Shown: positions 19,493 to 30,290, counted from the stretch's first letter. The stretch is DNA of 64,000 nucleotides from Bettongia penicillata ogilbyi (GCA_023548195.1 JAJHZJ010000414.1:854501-918500); one strand, 5' to 3'. Program-made: numbers and translations. The notes: generated by a model not told the origin, from the sequence alone.

Positions 19493-20039
19493 GTGACTTG
19501 AGTACTAATGTCTGTCCCTCACTGGGGCTCCCCAAATCATAGCTGGCACTGGTATTGCACCATGGGGCATCAGACAGTATTGTCCAAAACTCAGCTGTGA
19601 TCAGAAGCCATGATGTTGAGGTAGTGAGCCCAGATGGCATTCATATAAAACGAATGTCATTTATTGGCATCACATTCTCCTCTCATTTTATGTGAAATTT
19701 TCCTTGAAAATGGGGAAATCATTCAAGAATTCATGGACTTGCTGCCCTTGGCAGTCTTTGTTAATCTTTGGTATTCTCATCCCAATTTACTAAAAAATAG
19801 TAATTCACCCGAAGGTACATTGCAATCAGCAAAGTTAATTAGAGTCTAGCTCTAACACTTTTCTTGTCCTTTGGCCCACAGCTCTCTAAATGTGCCACTT
19901 AGAAGGAATAAGCTTTAAGCAAGCAATTAGAAATAGAGACTTTAAGTGTATTTAGACAGCCATGTATATGAGATGGAGAAAAAGGCAGCAAAAAAATAGA
20001 GAGAGGTGATTGCCTTTGTTCCCCAAGATTGGAATCTCC
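19493..20039. other. Unassigned repeat-poor interval
   Basis: About 550 bp without a recognised repeat. Open frames of 60-61 codons have no recognised domain. Confidence 0.35.
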
Positions 20040-20185
20040 ATTTCGTGGCGCAGTAGAAAGACTATTGGACTGGATTGACACTGCCTTAGCTTTGTGTCCC
20101 TGGGTAAATCCTTTCCTCTCTTAGAGCCTCAGTTTTCTCATCCGTACTAGATGATCTCTTAGTCCCATATAGCTCTAAAAGGTTA
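20040..20185 (+). mobile_element. MIR3 element
   Basis: 'tttcgtggcgcagtagaaag', 'gtgtccctgggtaaatcctt', 'agagcctcagttttctcatc', then 'actagatgatctcttagtcc'. Confidence 0.75.
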
Positions 20186-20610
20186 CAGTAGACTTGCTAT
20201 GTGTTTTTTTTAAGGGTTTCAAAGATGGAGTTTAGGTACTTTAAAATATTTCTTTTCCTTTCAAGTTTCAGATTTGAGACTTAAGCCCTTTTGGATAAAA
20301 AGGCTGCTGAAGCTCCAGTTCGTTGGCTAAGTGTCTTCTTATATATATAGGGTTTGGAGGATCACTCTTGTTCTCTGGCGGATTTAGCTAAGTGGCAACT
20401 AGTTACCAGAGTTCACCATTTACCAGACTTGTCTCTGACACCCAGCAGCCCCATCGTAGGGCAAGTGGAAAGGGAGACAGTGATAAAGAAAACAGTAGTC
20501 GGACAGGAGAACAATAACAGCATGGTGATTAATTCTAGTCCATTCTCTCTTGTCTCATGCTAGGCATGTAATAGACAGATAGCTGGCAAGGGTGGTAATT
20601 GATCAAGATT
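20186..20610. other. Unassigned interval
   Basis: About 425 bp with no recognised repeat or gene. Confidence 0.35.
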
Positions 20611-20619
20611 TTTAAAAAA

Positions 20620-20960
20620 AAGTTCAACAAATATTTCTGTGCAAAGTTTGGTGTTAGACATACAATATTATGTAGATGATTGGACTAGATCCCACGGAGG
20701 AGAATGCGGAGTAAAATAAGACATAGCTGTCATTCTCAAGGAGTCCCCAGTCTGGCTGGAGAAGTAAGAAGTAGACATGAGATGTGAAATAAGTGAGAGG
20801 TGAAATCATCAAAAGACTTAAATTTGAGCTAACCATAGGGGAGATGTTGTCCATGATTGATTATCAAATGAATTGAATAGACAATAATTGTTCTAGAGGT
20901 CCTGTAGAGGGAGAGATCACTACAAGATGGGGTGCTCAGAGAAGACTTTACAGAGGAGGT
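20620..20960 (-). mobile_element. L2 LINE 3' region (reverse sense)
   Basis: 'gttcaacaaatatttctgtg', 'agctgtcattctcaaggagt' then 'ccccagtctggctgg' and 'gaagactttacagaggaggt' follow the reversed L2 end. Confidence 0.6.
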
Positions 20961-21059
20961 AGAAGTGATGGAACCCAGTTCTTCAGGGGCTCCTACTGAT
21001 GTCTGTGGTCTCTGTATCCAAGGAGACAAAAAATCAGATAAGGACAGAATTGAAGATGG

Positions 21060-21235
21060 TGGCATGGTAATAACACTCTCCTGGGAGTTAGGAGACCTGG
21101 GTTGTACTTCTGGTATTAGCTGGGCTGTCCCTTGAGCAAGTAACTTCTCTGTGCCTCAGTTTATTCATTTATAAAACGAGGGCTTTGAATTAGAGGATTT
21201 CTTTAGTACCAAAATTCTATGAAACTCTGGAGAAG
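21060..21235 (+). mobile_element. MIR3 element
   Basis: 'ctgggagttaggagacctgg', 'cttctctgtgcctcagttta', 'tttagtaccaaaattctatg'. Confidence 0.7.
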
Positions 21236-21349
21236 GACTTTTTTAAAGTTTCTTCTCAAGATGCAGGGAGTTTAAGCATGTGCAAAGGGACTGGTATTTA
21301 ATTAGTATGGTTTTTTTCACTGGAACGCATCGCTAGAGCTTTCTGTTTT

Positions 21350-21490
21350 ATTGGGCTTGGCATTTGCCAGCTGTGTGGCCACTTGATATCTCTGAGTCTC
21401 AGTTCATTCAGCTTCAAAATAGGAATAATCATTGTTATACTATCTCCCTTCCAGGGTGGCCAGGAGGAAAATATTTTGTAAACCCTAAAG
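21350..21490 (+). mobile_element. MIR fragment
   Basis: 'ccagctgtgtggccacttga', 'ctgagtctcagttcattcag', 'aggaataatcattgttatac', 'atattttgtaaaccc'. Confidence 0.6.
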
Positions 21491-21629
21491 CGAGGTTGGG
21501 GAACCTGCTGCCCCAAGGCCCCATGTGATCCTCTAGTTCCTTCAGTGTGGTCCTTTGATTCCAAGGGTCAAGTCAAAGAGCCACACTTGAGGACCTAGAG
21601 GGCAACATGTGACGGGTTCCCCACGCATG
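21491..21629. mobile_element. hAT-type MITE (gggtggggaacc family)
   Basis: The left end 'cgaggttggggaacctgctg' pairs with the inverted right end 'catgcgtggggaacccgt'. It belongs to the same family as 30488-30637. The outer bases have decayed and no target duplication is clear. Confidence 0.75.
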
Positions 21630-21959
21630 AGGGCCTAGACATTCAATTGATTGTAAAATAATATAACAGCAACAAAAATAATAATCTATGACCCCTTACC
21701 CACCTACCCAACCTTATGTTCACTGTGTTCACGGATAATCTTCTATTCCAGTTATTTGGGAAATTCTGCTGACTGTCTCTTAAAAAAATGCCAGGCTCAT
21801 TCCCACCCTTATTGCTTATGATAGTCTTTCCCTCCTTTCTCCGTTTCCAGTCTGCCCTCTCTTCTAGATCTATCCAGCCCCATGGGGGAATTCTCTCTGC
21901 CAAGGCAGAATAATTTAGCACATAAGTCTTAGGGTTGCCTGAAATTCACAGAAATGCTT

Positions 21960-22055
21960 TGACTGCAGTCATCTAGCCAGTGTCAGAGATAGGATGGAAC
22001 ATGGACTTACTGACCCCAAGCCCAGCACTGGATCCGATGCACCAGGCTCTCTTTC
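21960..22055 (-). mobile_element. MIR fragment
   Basis: 'gccagtgtcagagataggat' followed by the reversed head 'ccccaagcccagcactggat'. Confidence 0.5.
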
Positions 22056-22079
22056 TCCCAATCAAATAAATAATGTAAT

Positions 22080-22165
22080 ACCTTGAATGTATGTGCTGCT
22101 TTAAAATTTACAAAACAGTCTCTTCAAAACAACCCTCTAACTTAGGTATTATAAATATTATTGTA
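22080..22165 (-). mobile_element. MIR 3' fragment
   Basis: 'tgctgctttaaaatttacaa', 'aacaaccctctaacttaggt', 'attataaatatta'. Confidence 0.5.
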
Positions 22166-22378
22166 ACAACAGATCCTGCTATGCTCAAGGGAGCTGGGGT
22201 CTCACCCTCTTTTCATTAAGGGGCCCTTAGCTCTAGGTCATGCAGATACTAGATTCTACTTTGGAGAAGTTCGATCTCTAGAAGAGTCAGGATCTTTCTC
22301 ATCATTTCCCAGAGCCCCTGGGAAAATCGTTTAATGAAAACTTAGGTCTGGCTCATGTGTAGGATTTTCTCAGAGCCG

Positions 22379-22602
22379 CAGGCAGGTGGTTCAGTGGATA
22401 GAGTGCCAGGCCTTGGATCAGAAGGTCTGAGTTCAAATACATTTACTAGCTGTGTGATCCTGGGCAAGTCACTTAACCCTGTTTGCCTCAGTTTCCTCAC
22501 CTGTAAAATGAGCTGGAGAAGGAAATGACAAACCACTCAAATTCAGGAAAAACCCAAATGGGGTCACAAAGTATTAGACATGACTGAACCAACTCAACAA
22601 CA
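22379..22602 (+). mobile_element. tRNA-derived marsupial SINE with RTE-like tail
   Basis: 'caggcaggtggttcagtgga' head, 'agctgtgtgatcctgggcaa', 'gtttgcctcagtttcctcac', 'aggaaaaacccaaatggggt', 'tgaaccaactcaacaaca' end. Confidence 0.9.
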
Positions 22603-22749
22603 GGATCTTCCCAAAGATAATTATTAGAGAATATTAGAAAGGTACAGTGAAGATCATGTATAGGATATCTATTTATTACTTCCACACAAAAGAAAAGCTC
22701 AAGTAGGACCTGCTCTAGACTTACTCTTCCAACCATGACTTGCACTGGC

Positions 22750-23700
22750 AGCCTGCTCCCCAGAGATACTCATTCTTCTGTTAGGAATCTAAGACAGTGG
22801 GGGATGATTTTTTTCTTCCTGGTACAGTTCATGAGCCCCCACTGGTTACCTCCTTCAGTGGATATTAATTAAACAGACAGAGCTAATTAGGTTTTTATAA
22901 ACAGGTATTTACTATAATGATATAGTTGTTACAAAGCTTTTGTGTGCCTCTCCCCTATCCCCCCAACCCCACATCAAATCTGTGACATATTCATCCACAA
23001 GTATATACAGAAACTAGGGGAAAGTGCGTTGAAACTTAGAGCATCTGTGACAAAGGAGTAACTCACAGCTCCTGGAAGTCCTTTTGTGGGAGTCCTCAGC
23101 AGAAGGTGCTTTTAGTTATCAAGTAGCTTTTCTGTTTTGCTCCTTGTAGACAAAAGGATCTTCTTTATTGTGTCCAGTGTCTCCTCAGAGCTTCCTGATG
23201 TAGACATTGCCATAGGTTATTCTGGGGAAGCTACTAGGATGCCAACAGGAAGTCCAAAATCCTCTGATCCCCCTATTTCCCAAAGTCCTTCTGTTAAGGA
23301 GAATGGAGAGTAAGACCAAACCCAAAGCTGGGGATCATCTCACTACCGCTCCCCCAAAGTAATCCCTCTCAGGGGTTCAGCTGGAGCAGCTTTCCTTTCT
23401 ACTGCCAGACGCCTGATCCCCATTCAAATGAGCTTGTCACAAGCCCCTCAACCCAATCTGAACAGACTTTCTGTGGCACCTAATTGAAATACCTTTAATT
23501 CAGTGTTGCTGTCTAGGATTTGTTCATGCCCTAGTTCACACTTCTGGTTGATCAATTAAATGGGTTGATCTGTTCTTATCTGATAAAAGCCACTTGTGCG
23601 GTGTTATTTTCAATTGACTTAAACTTAATTTTAAAAATCGACTTAAAAACAACACCTCAAGCCCTCAGGGTGCCAGATCCTTCAACACTGAGCCCTTGCT
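22750..23700. other. Repeat-poor island
   Basis: About 950 bp with no repeat I recognise. 'gtttttataaacaggtattt' near 22893 and the C-rich run at 22951-22972 could belong to an old LTR. The part at 23480-23650 is AT-rich with a GATA-type word ('ctgataaaag', 23580). No open frame over 70 codons. Confidence 0.3.
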
Positions 23701-23754
23701 GCTGTACATGGCTCAAGGGAGTTTCCTTCAACTCCATGGGATCAATGCCTGCTA

Positions 23755-23890
23755 CACTAACCCCATTTTATAAGTGAGGGAACTGATTCAGAATAAGTGA
23801 CTTGCCTAACTTTATACAACTAATAAATTGTAAGACCGGAATTAAGATACTGTACTCCAAGTCTAGCATTACATTATACTGTCTTCCTTT
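23755..23890 (-). mobile_element. MIR fragment
   Basis: 'ccccattttataagtgaggg', 'aagtgacttgcctaacttta', 'actccaagtctagcattaca'. Confidence 0.65.
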
Positions 23891-23949
23891 TAAAAGTCCA
23901 TAGAAAATTCTAGGATTTCAAATAGTAACCTGGATCTTTCCCATTGTTT

Positions 23950-24182
23950 TTGTTGGTCAGTGTTCACTCCTGTCCCCTCTTCATGACCCCCTTTGGAGTT
24001 TTCTTGGCAGAGATATTGCAGTGGTTTTGCCATTTCTTTCTCCACATCATTTTACAGATAAAGAAACTGAGGCAAACAGGGTGAAGTGACTTGCCCAAGG
24101 TCACACATCTCTGTCTGAGGCCAGATTAGGTCTTCCTGACTCCAGGTCTGGCACTCTATCCACTGTGCCATCTAGCTGCCAC
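23950..24182 (-). mobile_element. tRNA-derived marsupial SINE with RTE-like tail
   Basis: 'gttttcttggcagagatatt', 'ttgccatttctttctccaca', 'aagtgacttgcccaaggtca', 'ctgactccaggtctggcact', 'gtgccatctagctgcc'. Part of the core around the 'gaactcagg' motif is deleted. Confidence 0.9.
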
Positions 24183-24214
24183 ATTCTCCCATAGCTCCAC
24201 ACAATTTAGCACTT

Positions 24215-24255
24215 AGTGAACTCCTTGAGGACAGGCATTTGTTAATTATGGGTCT

Positions 24256-24286
<31 letters not shown>

Positions 24287-24370
24287 TGAGACCTACCACA
24301 AGACTCGCACAATGCTGAGTATCTAAGTGCTTAATAACATAATTGTTAACTCAATGATTACCATTTTCCA
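24215..24370 (+). mobile_element. L2 LINE 3' end split by (TG)n
   Basis: 'actccttgaggacaggcatt' before, and 'aagactcgcacaatgctgag' then 'taagtgcttaataacataat' after, the microsatellite at 24250-24285. Confidence 0.55.
24250..24285. repeat. (TG)n microsatellite
   Basis: About 16 TG units, followed by 'agagagtgag'. Confidence 0.95.
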
Positions 24371-24399
24371 TATTAGCAGACAACTGCTACTCTAGCCTA

Positions 24400-24595
24400 C
24401 AGGTTCTTCACCTTTCCTGTGTCATGGACCCCTTGGGAAGTCTGATTTGGAAGTAGATCCTTTCTCAGAATAATGTTTTTAGATGCATAAAAGAAAATAC
24501 ATAGGATTGCAATGCAAACCAATTATATTGAAATACAGTTATGAAAATGTTACATTTTTTAGAAATGTTGCTGCGTCCTGGGTTAAGAAACCCTG
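24400..24595. mobile_element. hAT-type DNA element ('ttcttaacc' family)
   Basis: The left end 'caggttcttcacctttcc' pairs with the inverted right end 'cagggtttcttaaccc'. The body 'agatgcataaaagaaaatac', 'ataggattgcaatgcaaacc' and 'ttgaaatacagttatgaaaa' is shared with 60375-60527 and 33010-33096. Confidence 0.75.
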
Positions 24596-24609
24596 CACTA
24601 GATTATTCT

Positions 24610-24905
24610 TCATTTAACTGAATTCCACAAACATTACTAAGGCTTGCTATACACTAGAGACTGTGCTATGTACTGAAGATGCGAAGACAGACGTGAAGCC
24701 ATCTCTGCTCTCAAGGGGTTCATCTTCTCCTGGAGGGATGCAACCATGCAGCCAGCACACGGCAAAGTGAATGCAAAATATGTACACAATGATACTTAGT
24801 AATCTCAAGAGGGAGACATGCTAATGATGAGGAAAATCAAAAAGACTCCACATAGGAGGCTCTTCACTGTATTTCAAAGGAAGATAGGGGTTCTGTTTGG
24901 TTGGA
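24610..24905 (-). mobile_element. L2 LINE 3' region (reverse sense)
   Basis: 'attccacaaacattactaag', 'ctgtgctatgtactgaagat', 'ctctgctctcaaggggttca', 'aatatgtacacaatgatact'. Confidence 0.65.
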
Positions 24906-24999
24906 GAGAAGATGGTGACATGGGGTAGCATTGGTGCAGAAGCTCAATAGGTATACAATGTTATGCATGGGAAATAGCAGTTCATCTAATTGTGCACTA

Positions 25000-25690
25000 T
25001 CACAGGGAATTTTGATCTATGACACCTAGGAACATCTAGGGAAACTGAGGCATAAATTGTCAACCTTTTAAAATATAATATGTATCACATATATCAGAAA
25101 GAGAGAGATTAAGATTTTTAAAAATCCAATCCAACTGGAAATAGCCAAGGCTTCATGTTCCAAGGACTGAGTAACAAAAAAGGGCAGTACCCCCATTTTG
25201 GGTGGGGAGAGGAACACTGAGCTGAGACACTTTCTCATGCCCAACACGAGAATAATAACTCTGTGATCTCTGAGAGGAGGAGGGGGTCATGTGGGACAGG
25301 GAGTGGGGGTGTTAATTTTGGATTTTGCTTCAAATTTATTTTTAAAGTGGAATACTTTCCTAGCACTAGTGATGATGGCCTAGAAAAGCCAGTTAGTCAT
25401 CATCTCTGACATCCTTCCCATGTGAGAGATTGTCCCCTCCTCTTCGTTCCCACCTGATGTTTCCTCTAAAGCTTATTTAAGTCTTTGCCTCCCTTTGTGA
25501 CTGAGGGGGAAGGTGGGGGCTGGGGGTGGGTCATCTGAGGCGCATTTTCTTGGTTAGCAGACATGCAGAAAGCTCATCTCTTTCCTGAAATAGCACTGCC
25601 TGCTTCAGTCCTTTGAGGAGGGGGAGGAAGAGATGAGAACTTGAAGGAATGATGGAGTAGTGACCTCCTCAGTGTACCATCTGAGGCTAC
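25000..25690. other. Repeat-poor, G-rich island
   Basis: About 690 bp with no recognised repeat. A G-run cluster at 25505-25530 ('gggggaaggtgggggctggg' onward) could form a G-quadruplex on the plus strand. Possible regulatory DNA; no open frame of note. Confidence 0.3.
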
Positions 25691-25724
25691 AGATAGCTTA
25701 CATTGACCTATGGTAGGCTAAGCT

Positions 25725-25910
25725 CTGGACTTGTGATTTTATGGGTATAGGAAATTCCTGGATAAAAAAAAAAATTCCCCTCTTCCAATGCAGGTCAGCA
25801 TCAATTCTGCAACTCATAGTCAAAGAGTTGCCATAGCCAGTGTATTGCAGAGATGGGACTTCAACCCTGTTCTCTCTGACTTAGAGGCCAGTCCTTTATT
25901 GGCCTTTCAT
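25725..25910 (-). mobile_element. Marsupial MIR-type SINE with 'ataccaatgaaat' tail (reverse sense)
   Basis: 'tgattttatgggtataggaa' and 'tcctggat' correspond to the reversed tail. 'gcaactcatagtcaaagagt' and 'tgccatagccagtgtattgc' give the middle, and 'ctctgacttagaggccagtc' the reversed head. Confidence 0.65.
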
Positions 25911-26134
25911 GACATCTACCTAGACAATGTGTTTTCCTCTAAGCAACTCAATGAGGTAGCTGATATACCCTAATCACTTATAGGTCATGTGGCTAAATAA
26001 TAATACCTGAAATATGGCCACGAAAATCAGTCTGAGGTCTAAGGCCCAAAGCAAATCAGGCAGTGGGCCTATGGAAAATAAGGATGCCACACCATGTCCT
26101 TAGGTGGAGTTTTGTTGTTGTTACGAGGAGACAT

Positions 26135-26645
26135 CAGTCAATTGATACATATTAATCACCTACTACATACCAGGCAGGTAGGCAGTATAGTGGATAGATA
26201 GTCTTAGAGTCAGAAAGGCCAGAGTTCAAATATGACCTCAGATACTTACTGCCTGTGTGACCTTGGCCAAGTCATTTAACTTCTTGTTGCTTAAAAATTG
26301 GAGAAGGAAATGGTAAATCACTCCAGAATCTTTGCCAAGAAGACTCCATGGAGAGTATAAAAATGCTAAAAGACCTGACATGAGAAGATGAGCCCCTCAG
26401 GTCCAAAGGGTCTGGTGTCCATGGGGTAACAAAGAGTTGAATACAAGTGAACAACAGTAAATGAACTGGGCATTGTGCTAAGTGCTAGGGATACGGAGAA
26501 AGGTAAAAGACAGATCCCTTCTCTTGAGAAGCTGACGATCCAATGGAAGAGACAACACTGAAATAATCATGCACAAATCAGCTATGTAAAGGATAAATTA
26601 GAAATAATCAACAGAGGGAAGGCTAGAATGAAGAGAGGATGGCAA
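26135..26645 (-). mobile_element. L2 LINE 3' region (reverse sense) split by a SINE
   Basis: Left 26135-26172: 'tattaatcacctactacata', 'ccagg'. Right 26459-26645: 'gggcattgtgctaagtgcta', 'gggatacggagaaagg', 'gatcccttctcttgagaagc'. The two halves are continuous in L2. Confidence 0.7.
26173..26458 (+). mobile_element. SINE with RTE-like tail, inserted in L2
   Basis: 'aggcaggtaggcagtatagt' head, 'ccagagttcaaatatgacct', 'gtgaccttggccaagtcatt', 'actccagaatctttgccaag', and end 'gaatacaagtgaacaacagt'. The tail is longer than usual, with about 50 extra bases near 26350-26410. Confidence 0.85.
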
Positions 26646-26689
26646 AGCCATCAAGGGGCATCTCTGAGCCTTTAGGGTAAAGGGTGTCG

Positions 26690-26875
26690 CCTAGGTGGAG
26701 CAGCAGATAGACTGTTAGACTTGGATTCAGGAAGATCTGAGTTCAAATTCAGCCTCAGATACATATAAGCTATGTAACTCTGGACAGATCACTTATAATG
26801 TCTTTGCCTTTGTTTCCTCATCTGTAAAATGAGAGAGTTGGACTGAAGGGCCTCCAAATGTACAGTCCTATGAAA
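26690..26875 (+). mobile_element. MIR3-tailed SINE
   Basis: 'aggtggagcagcagatagac', 'gaagatctgagttcaaattc', 'gtttcctcatctgtaaaatg', then 'gagttggactgaagggcctc', a MIR3-like tail instead of the RTE-like tail. Confidence 0.75.
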
Positions 26876-27437
26876 TGAAACCTTGATGTGTCAGTATAGT
26901 GATTATTCATTTTATTACTTAGATAAAATTTGGATGGTAGTAGAGGGGTTAGGGTGTGCTTTGAAAAAGCTTTTCGCCCTACCAGCTGTGTGTCTCAGAT
27001 GATACCTGAAGCCAAGATACTCAGATTAAGAACTCTATTGAATCTCTTCATATATCAGGGGAAATACACCCCGGAGTTATAATTAGTCTAATAAAGGTAA
27101 TCCCAGTTAAACAGAGAGAGCCAAGAGCCTAGCCAGCACGTGGATTGGGAGAGAAAGAGTTTCTGGTTGGGGCAACCAAGGCAAGGTTGTGGGGGAGATT
27201 CAGAAGTTTGACTGGAGCTTTCTTCTTTCCTCTGTGAGAAGTACCTGAACCTGATGGAGCATTTAATCTCTTCTCCACCCAAACCTCAGGGGTGCTTCTT
27301 CCACCAAAGGTCTACTCTAGAGTTTCTCCTTGGATTGGTTCTAGAACATGACACCAGCAGAGCACAATTTCTGGCAGGTCCTAACCCAGTTGAAAATATC
27401 ATGGAGTCTATAGTCAACTTCATATCCTATGTTTGAC
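26876..27437. other. Unassigned interval
   Basis: About 560 bp. Open frames of 60-64 codons on both strands have no recognised domain, and no repeat is recognised. Confidence 0.35.
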
Positions 27438-27588
27438 ATGATCCAACCCTATTTGCCTCAGTCCCTCATCTGTAAAATGAGCTGGAGAAGGAAATGGCAA
27501 AGCACTCCAGGATCTTTGCCAAGAAAACCCCAAATGGGGTCCTAGAGAGTCAGACAGACCTAAACAACTCAATAGCAACAACGACAAT
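27438..27588 (+). mobile_element. SINE tail part (RTE-like)
   Basis: 'tatttgcctcagtccctcat', 'gagctggagaaggaaatggc', 'gccaagaaaaccccaaatgg', 'ctcaatagcaacaacgaca'. The head is missing. Confidence 0.9.
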
Positions 27589-27695
27589 GGGGCTGTGGGC
27601 AAGTCATGTAATCTCTTCTCCTGGCTCATCTGTAAAATAAGAGGATTAGACCAGCTAGTCTCTGAGGTCCCTTCTGAGCTGGGATTCCATAGTCT
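27589..27695 (+). mobile_element. MIR3 3' part
   Basis: 'gtgggcaagtcatgtaatct', 'gattagaccagctagtctct', 'gaggtcccttctgagctggg'. It abuts the SINE tail directly. Confidence 0.7.
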
Positions 27696-27699
27696 TTGG

Positions 27700-28699
27700 A
27701 TTGTCTGCTTCTCTTTGGAGATCTAGCTTCAAATTGAAAGATACTCAAATCTTAGAAGGTTGGCCTCCAGGTGCTGAATTTTTGTGGGGGCGGTAAGGGG
27801 CCAGGGGATGGATAGAGCAACTCATAAAGACTGACCACTTAAGTATGGAGGCTGGTAAATGTCTAGCAACTGGCTCTCTGGGGGAAAAAATGTACATATA
27901 ACATTACTAAATTTAATTTTCATCATCAACCTTTCTGCATCACTTTTTAAAGTCTAAATAATCAACCAAACAATAAATCAAGCCCTGATTTGTAGAGTTT
28001 GTTAATTTCTGAAGAATAAACTTTCTTATCAAATATTGAACAATCATTTGCAGTTCAATCTGGCCCCTACACAGGCCTGTATGGTGGAGTTAGTGGAGGG
28101 GATGCCCATACACTGATGAAATGGTTGACCTTTGGAAATACTGGGGAACAGAGCTTTGAAGCAAGAAGTACAGGTGAAATCCAGCTCTTTACTTTGTGGG
28201 TTCCCCTCCCCCATCTCCTCTTCCCTGGCTGTGAATGAGTAATCAGTCTCAAGAGAATAGAACCTTTTTATGCCCTTAATTAGCTTGGTTGCCTCTTCAG
28301 ATTAATAGGAACCTCAGTGTCTCTTCTCTGTCCCCTAAGGAGCTCAGCAGCTCCTGCTCTGGGAGGTGGGGCAGGTATTAGAGGCTGTGAGAGCAAAGGA
28401 AAAGTCTGCATTGAGGGATGGGGGGGCTCATGTGTTCTCTTAAGGCCAGCTTTGGGTGGGGGACTGAATAAGGAATCCCTGCATAGATTCTCACTAAATG
28501 CATGTTGAATTGAACTGAGCCCTTGCAACTGAAATCTTTAATCATTAGAAGTGTTCTGGTGCACATGTCTGGAGTTGGGCGATTGAGGGGCATGCAATCT
28601 CTGCATTTCTATCTCACTGGGAACTAGGCACAGCACTAGTCATATTTCATATGAAAACATTGTTCTCACCTCTAACCAGATCTTTCTACTTCTCCAGGG
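27700..28699. other. Repeat-poor island
   Basis: About 1 kb with no repeat I recognise. AT-rich at 27885-28060 with words such as 'ttaattttcatcatcaacct' and GC-richer near 28340-28460. Several 60-80-codon frames overlap on opposite strands; none shows a domain. Confidence 0.3.
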
Positions 28700-29212
28700 T
28701 TTCTACTGGTTACGTTGACCATCAGTTTTATTTAGTGATCACAGAGAGTCAGCTGGACTTCTGCAAGAGAGGTCATATTAGACTCATCTCTCTGTCTTTT
28801 TTGATAAAATTACTGCATGAGTAGTCAGGGGAATGTTGGAGACACATGTTAGCTAGAGTTTAATGAAGCTTTTGATAAAGTATCTCATGCATAGAAAAGA
28901 TGGCAAGAAGAGGGCTAGACAGATGAACAGTTAGATGGGTTTATATTGGACTCAAAGATTAGTCATTTATGGTTCCGTGTCATCTTAGCAAGAGGTCTCT
29001 GGTCGAGTGCCCCAGGAATCAGTGCTTATCCTCATCCTGTTTAATATTTTATCAGAGATTTGGATAAAGGTTATAGAGAAAGGCTTGTCAAATTTATATA
29101 TGACACAAAGTGGGAGGGATTGCTCACACACTGCTTGACAGAGGCAGAATGTAAAAAGATCTTGACAGGCTTAGAACCTTGGGCTGAATCTAAAGATGAA
29201 AATGATATTGGG
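28700..29212 (+). pseudogene. L3/CR1-type LINE reverse transcriptase remnant, part 1
   Basis: It follows the CR1/L3 reverse transcriptase palm: 'tttaatgaagcttttgataa' (FNEAFDK), 'gagtgccccaggaatcagtg' (GVPQES), 'cctgtttaatattttatcag' (LFNIL...), then an 'FIYDT' block where the family usually has a metal-binding aspartate pair (around 29092-29106, bases 'aaatttatatatgacaca'). It continues with 'gatcttgacaggcttagaac'. The usual two aspartates are eroded. Frames are broken; the longest piece is 109 codons (29060-29389). Confidence 0.75.
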
Positions 29213-29213
29213 A

Positions 29214-29317
29214 TATGTGTGTGTGTGTATAGTCTGGTATGTATGTTTGTATATGTTTTATGTATATGCATGCATGCTTGTATATATATATATAATGTGT
29301 ATGTGCATGTGTGTATA
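29214..29317. repeat. TG/TA compound microsatellite
   Basis: 'gtgtgtgtgtatag', 'tgtatatgcatgcatgcttg', 'tatatatatatataatgtgt'. It continues at 29644-29705 on the other side of the MITE. Confidence 0.9.
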
Positions 29318-29643
29318 CAGTTATCCCTTCCATATCATGACTTTCCCCATCAAGGTTTTGATATATCACAGGTTGACATAAGAAATTAGATGGGAATTTG
29401 GGGAGAGTTTTGCAGAAGCCACAGACAACACATAAAGGCCAGCAGATGAAACAGAAAAAATTTAGAAACTCAGAATTCCATAAAATATCTGTAAAGTATT
29501 TTATAATATCAACATATTTTATCTTTTAGTTCCATAATAATTCAGACTACTTATTTGGTACAATGGGGGGAGAATTTTACACACATTTTCCAGATCATTG
29601 GGGAAATGCATCCCTAAACCCTACGATGTGGAAGGGATAACTG
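29318..29643. mobile_element. Tc1/mariner-class (pogo/Tigger-like) MITE, copy 1
   Basis: A 326-bp element with perfect 15-bp inverted ends ('cagttatcccttcca' left, its exact complement right) flanked by TA on both sides (29316-29317, 29644-29645). It carries no transposase frame. The body ('acataagaaattagatggga', 'agaagccacagacaacacat') is shared with 45988-46333. It inserted into the microsatellite. Confidence 0.93.
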
Positions 29644-29645
29644 TA

Positions 29646-29666
29646 TATGCATATATGTGTGTGTAT

Positions 29667-29705
<39 letters not shown>
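29646..29705. repeat. (TA)n/(TG)n microsatellite
   Basis: Continuation of the simple repeat interrupted by the MITE, ending in about 12 TA units. Confidence 0.9.
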
Positions 29706-29719
29706 TGATATGTATGTGT

Positions 29720-29852
29720 AGAGTGGGAGGGAGACAGAGATAGAGATGGAGAGACAGAGACAGAACACAGAGAAAGCATGGGAGAAGAAAGAGAGAGGGA
29801 GAAAAAGAGAGGCAGACCTCAGAGAGAGGGAGAAAAAGAGAGGCAGACCTCA
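29720..29852. repeat. Purine-rich (GA)n tract with a perfect 31-bp tandem duplication
   Basis: The 31-bp unit 29791-29821 is repeated exactly at 29822-29852. The unit joins GA-rich DNA to the SINE word 'ggcagacctca', so the duplication includes the SINE start. Confidence 0.95.
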
Positions 29853-30043
29853 GTTCAAGTCCTGACTGATACATCATCTAGCTCTGTGAGGGTGGGCTGC
29901 TTACAAAACATTTCAGTGCCCCAGGCAACTGAATCTTTCTAAGACTATACATTGTCTAACTGGTGGAGACTTGGATTGATTTGAGGGAGTTTTTTTCTTT
30001 TCCTTCACGAGTTCTCTATACCAATGAAATTGCACAGATTCCA
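29812..30043 (+). mobile_element. Marsupial MIR-type SINE with 'ataccaatgaaat' tail
   Basis: 'ggcagacctcagttcaagtc' head, 'tcatctagctctgtgagggt', 'gtgccccaggcaactgaatc', 'tttctaagactatacattgt', and tail 'tctctataccaatgaaattg'. It lies inside the L3 LINE. Confidence 0.85.
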
Positions 30044-30044
30044 T

Positions 30045-30290
30045 TAAAAAAAAAGCCTTACACTTGGGTGTCAGTAACCATAGATACAAAAAGGGGTGGA
30101 TTGGTTAGAAAATATTGTCCGAGAAAGATCTGGGGATTTTAGTGGACCACAAGCTCCATCAATACAAGGTGACAAGTTGATATACAACCAGTAAAGGCTA
30201 CGTGACCTGGGTCTGAGCACCCAAGGATAAGGAAGTGCCCGCCCTTTCTTCTGTATCTTGCCTGGGCCAGACCACTTTGGAGTATTAACA
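30045..30290 (+). pseudogene. L3/CR1-type LINE remnant, part 2
   Basis: It resumes after the SINE with 'agccttacacttgggtgtca', 'gaaagatctggggattttag', 'tggaccacaagctccatcaa' and 'ggccagaccactttggagta', which follow the reverse transcriptase C-terminal part of L3/CR1. No intact frame. Confidence 0.75.
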
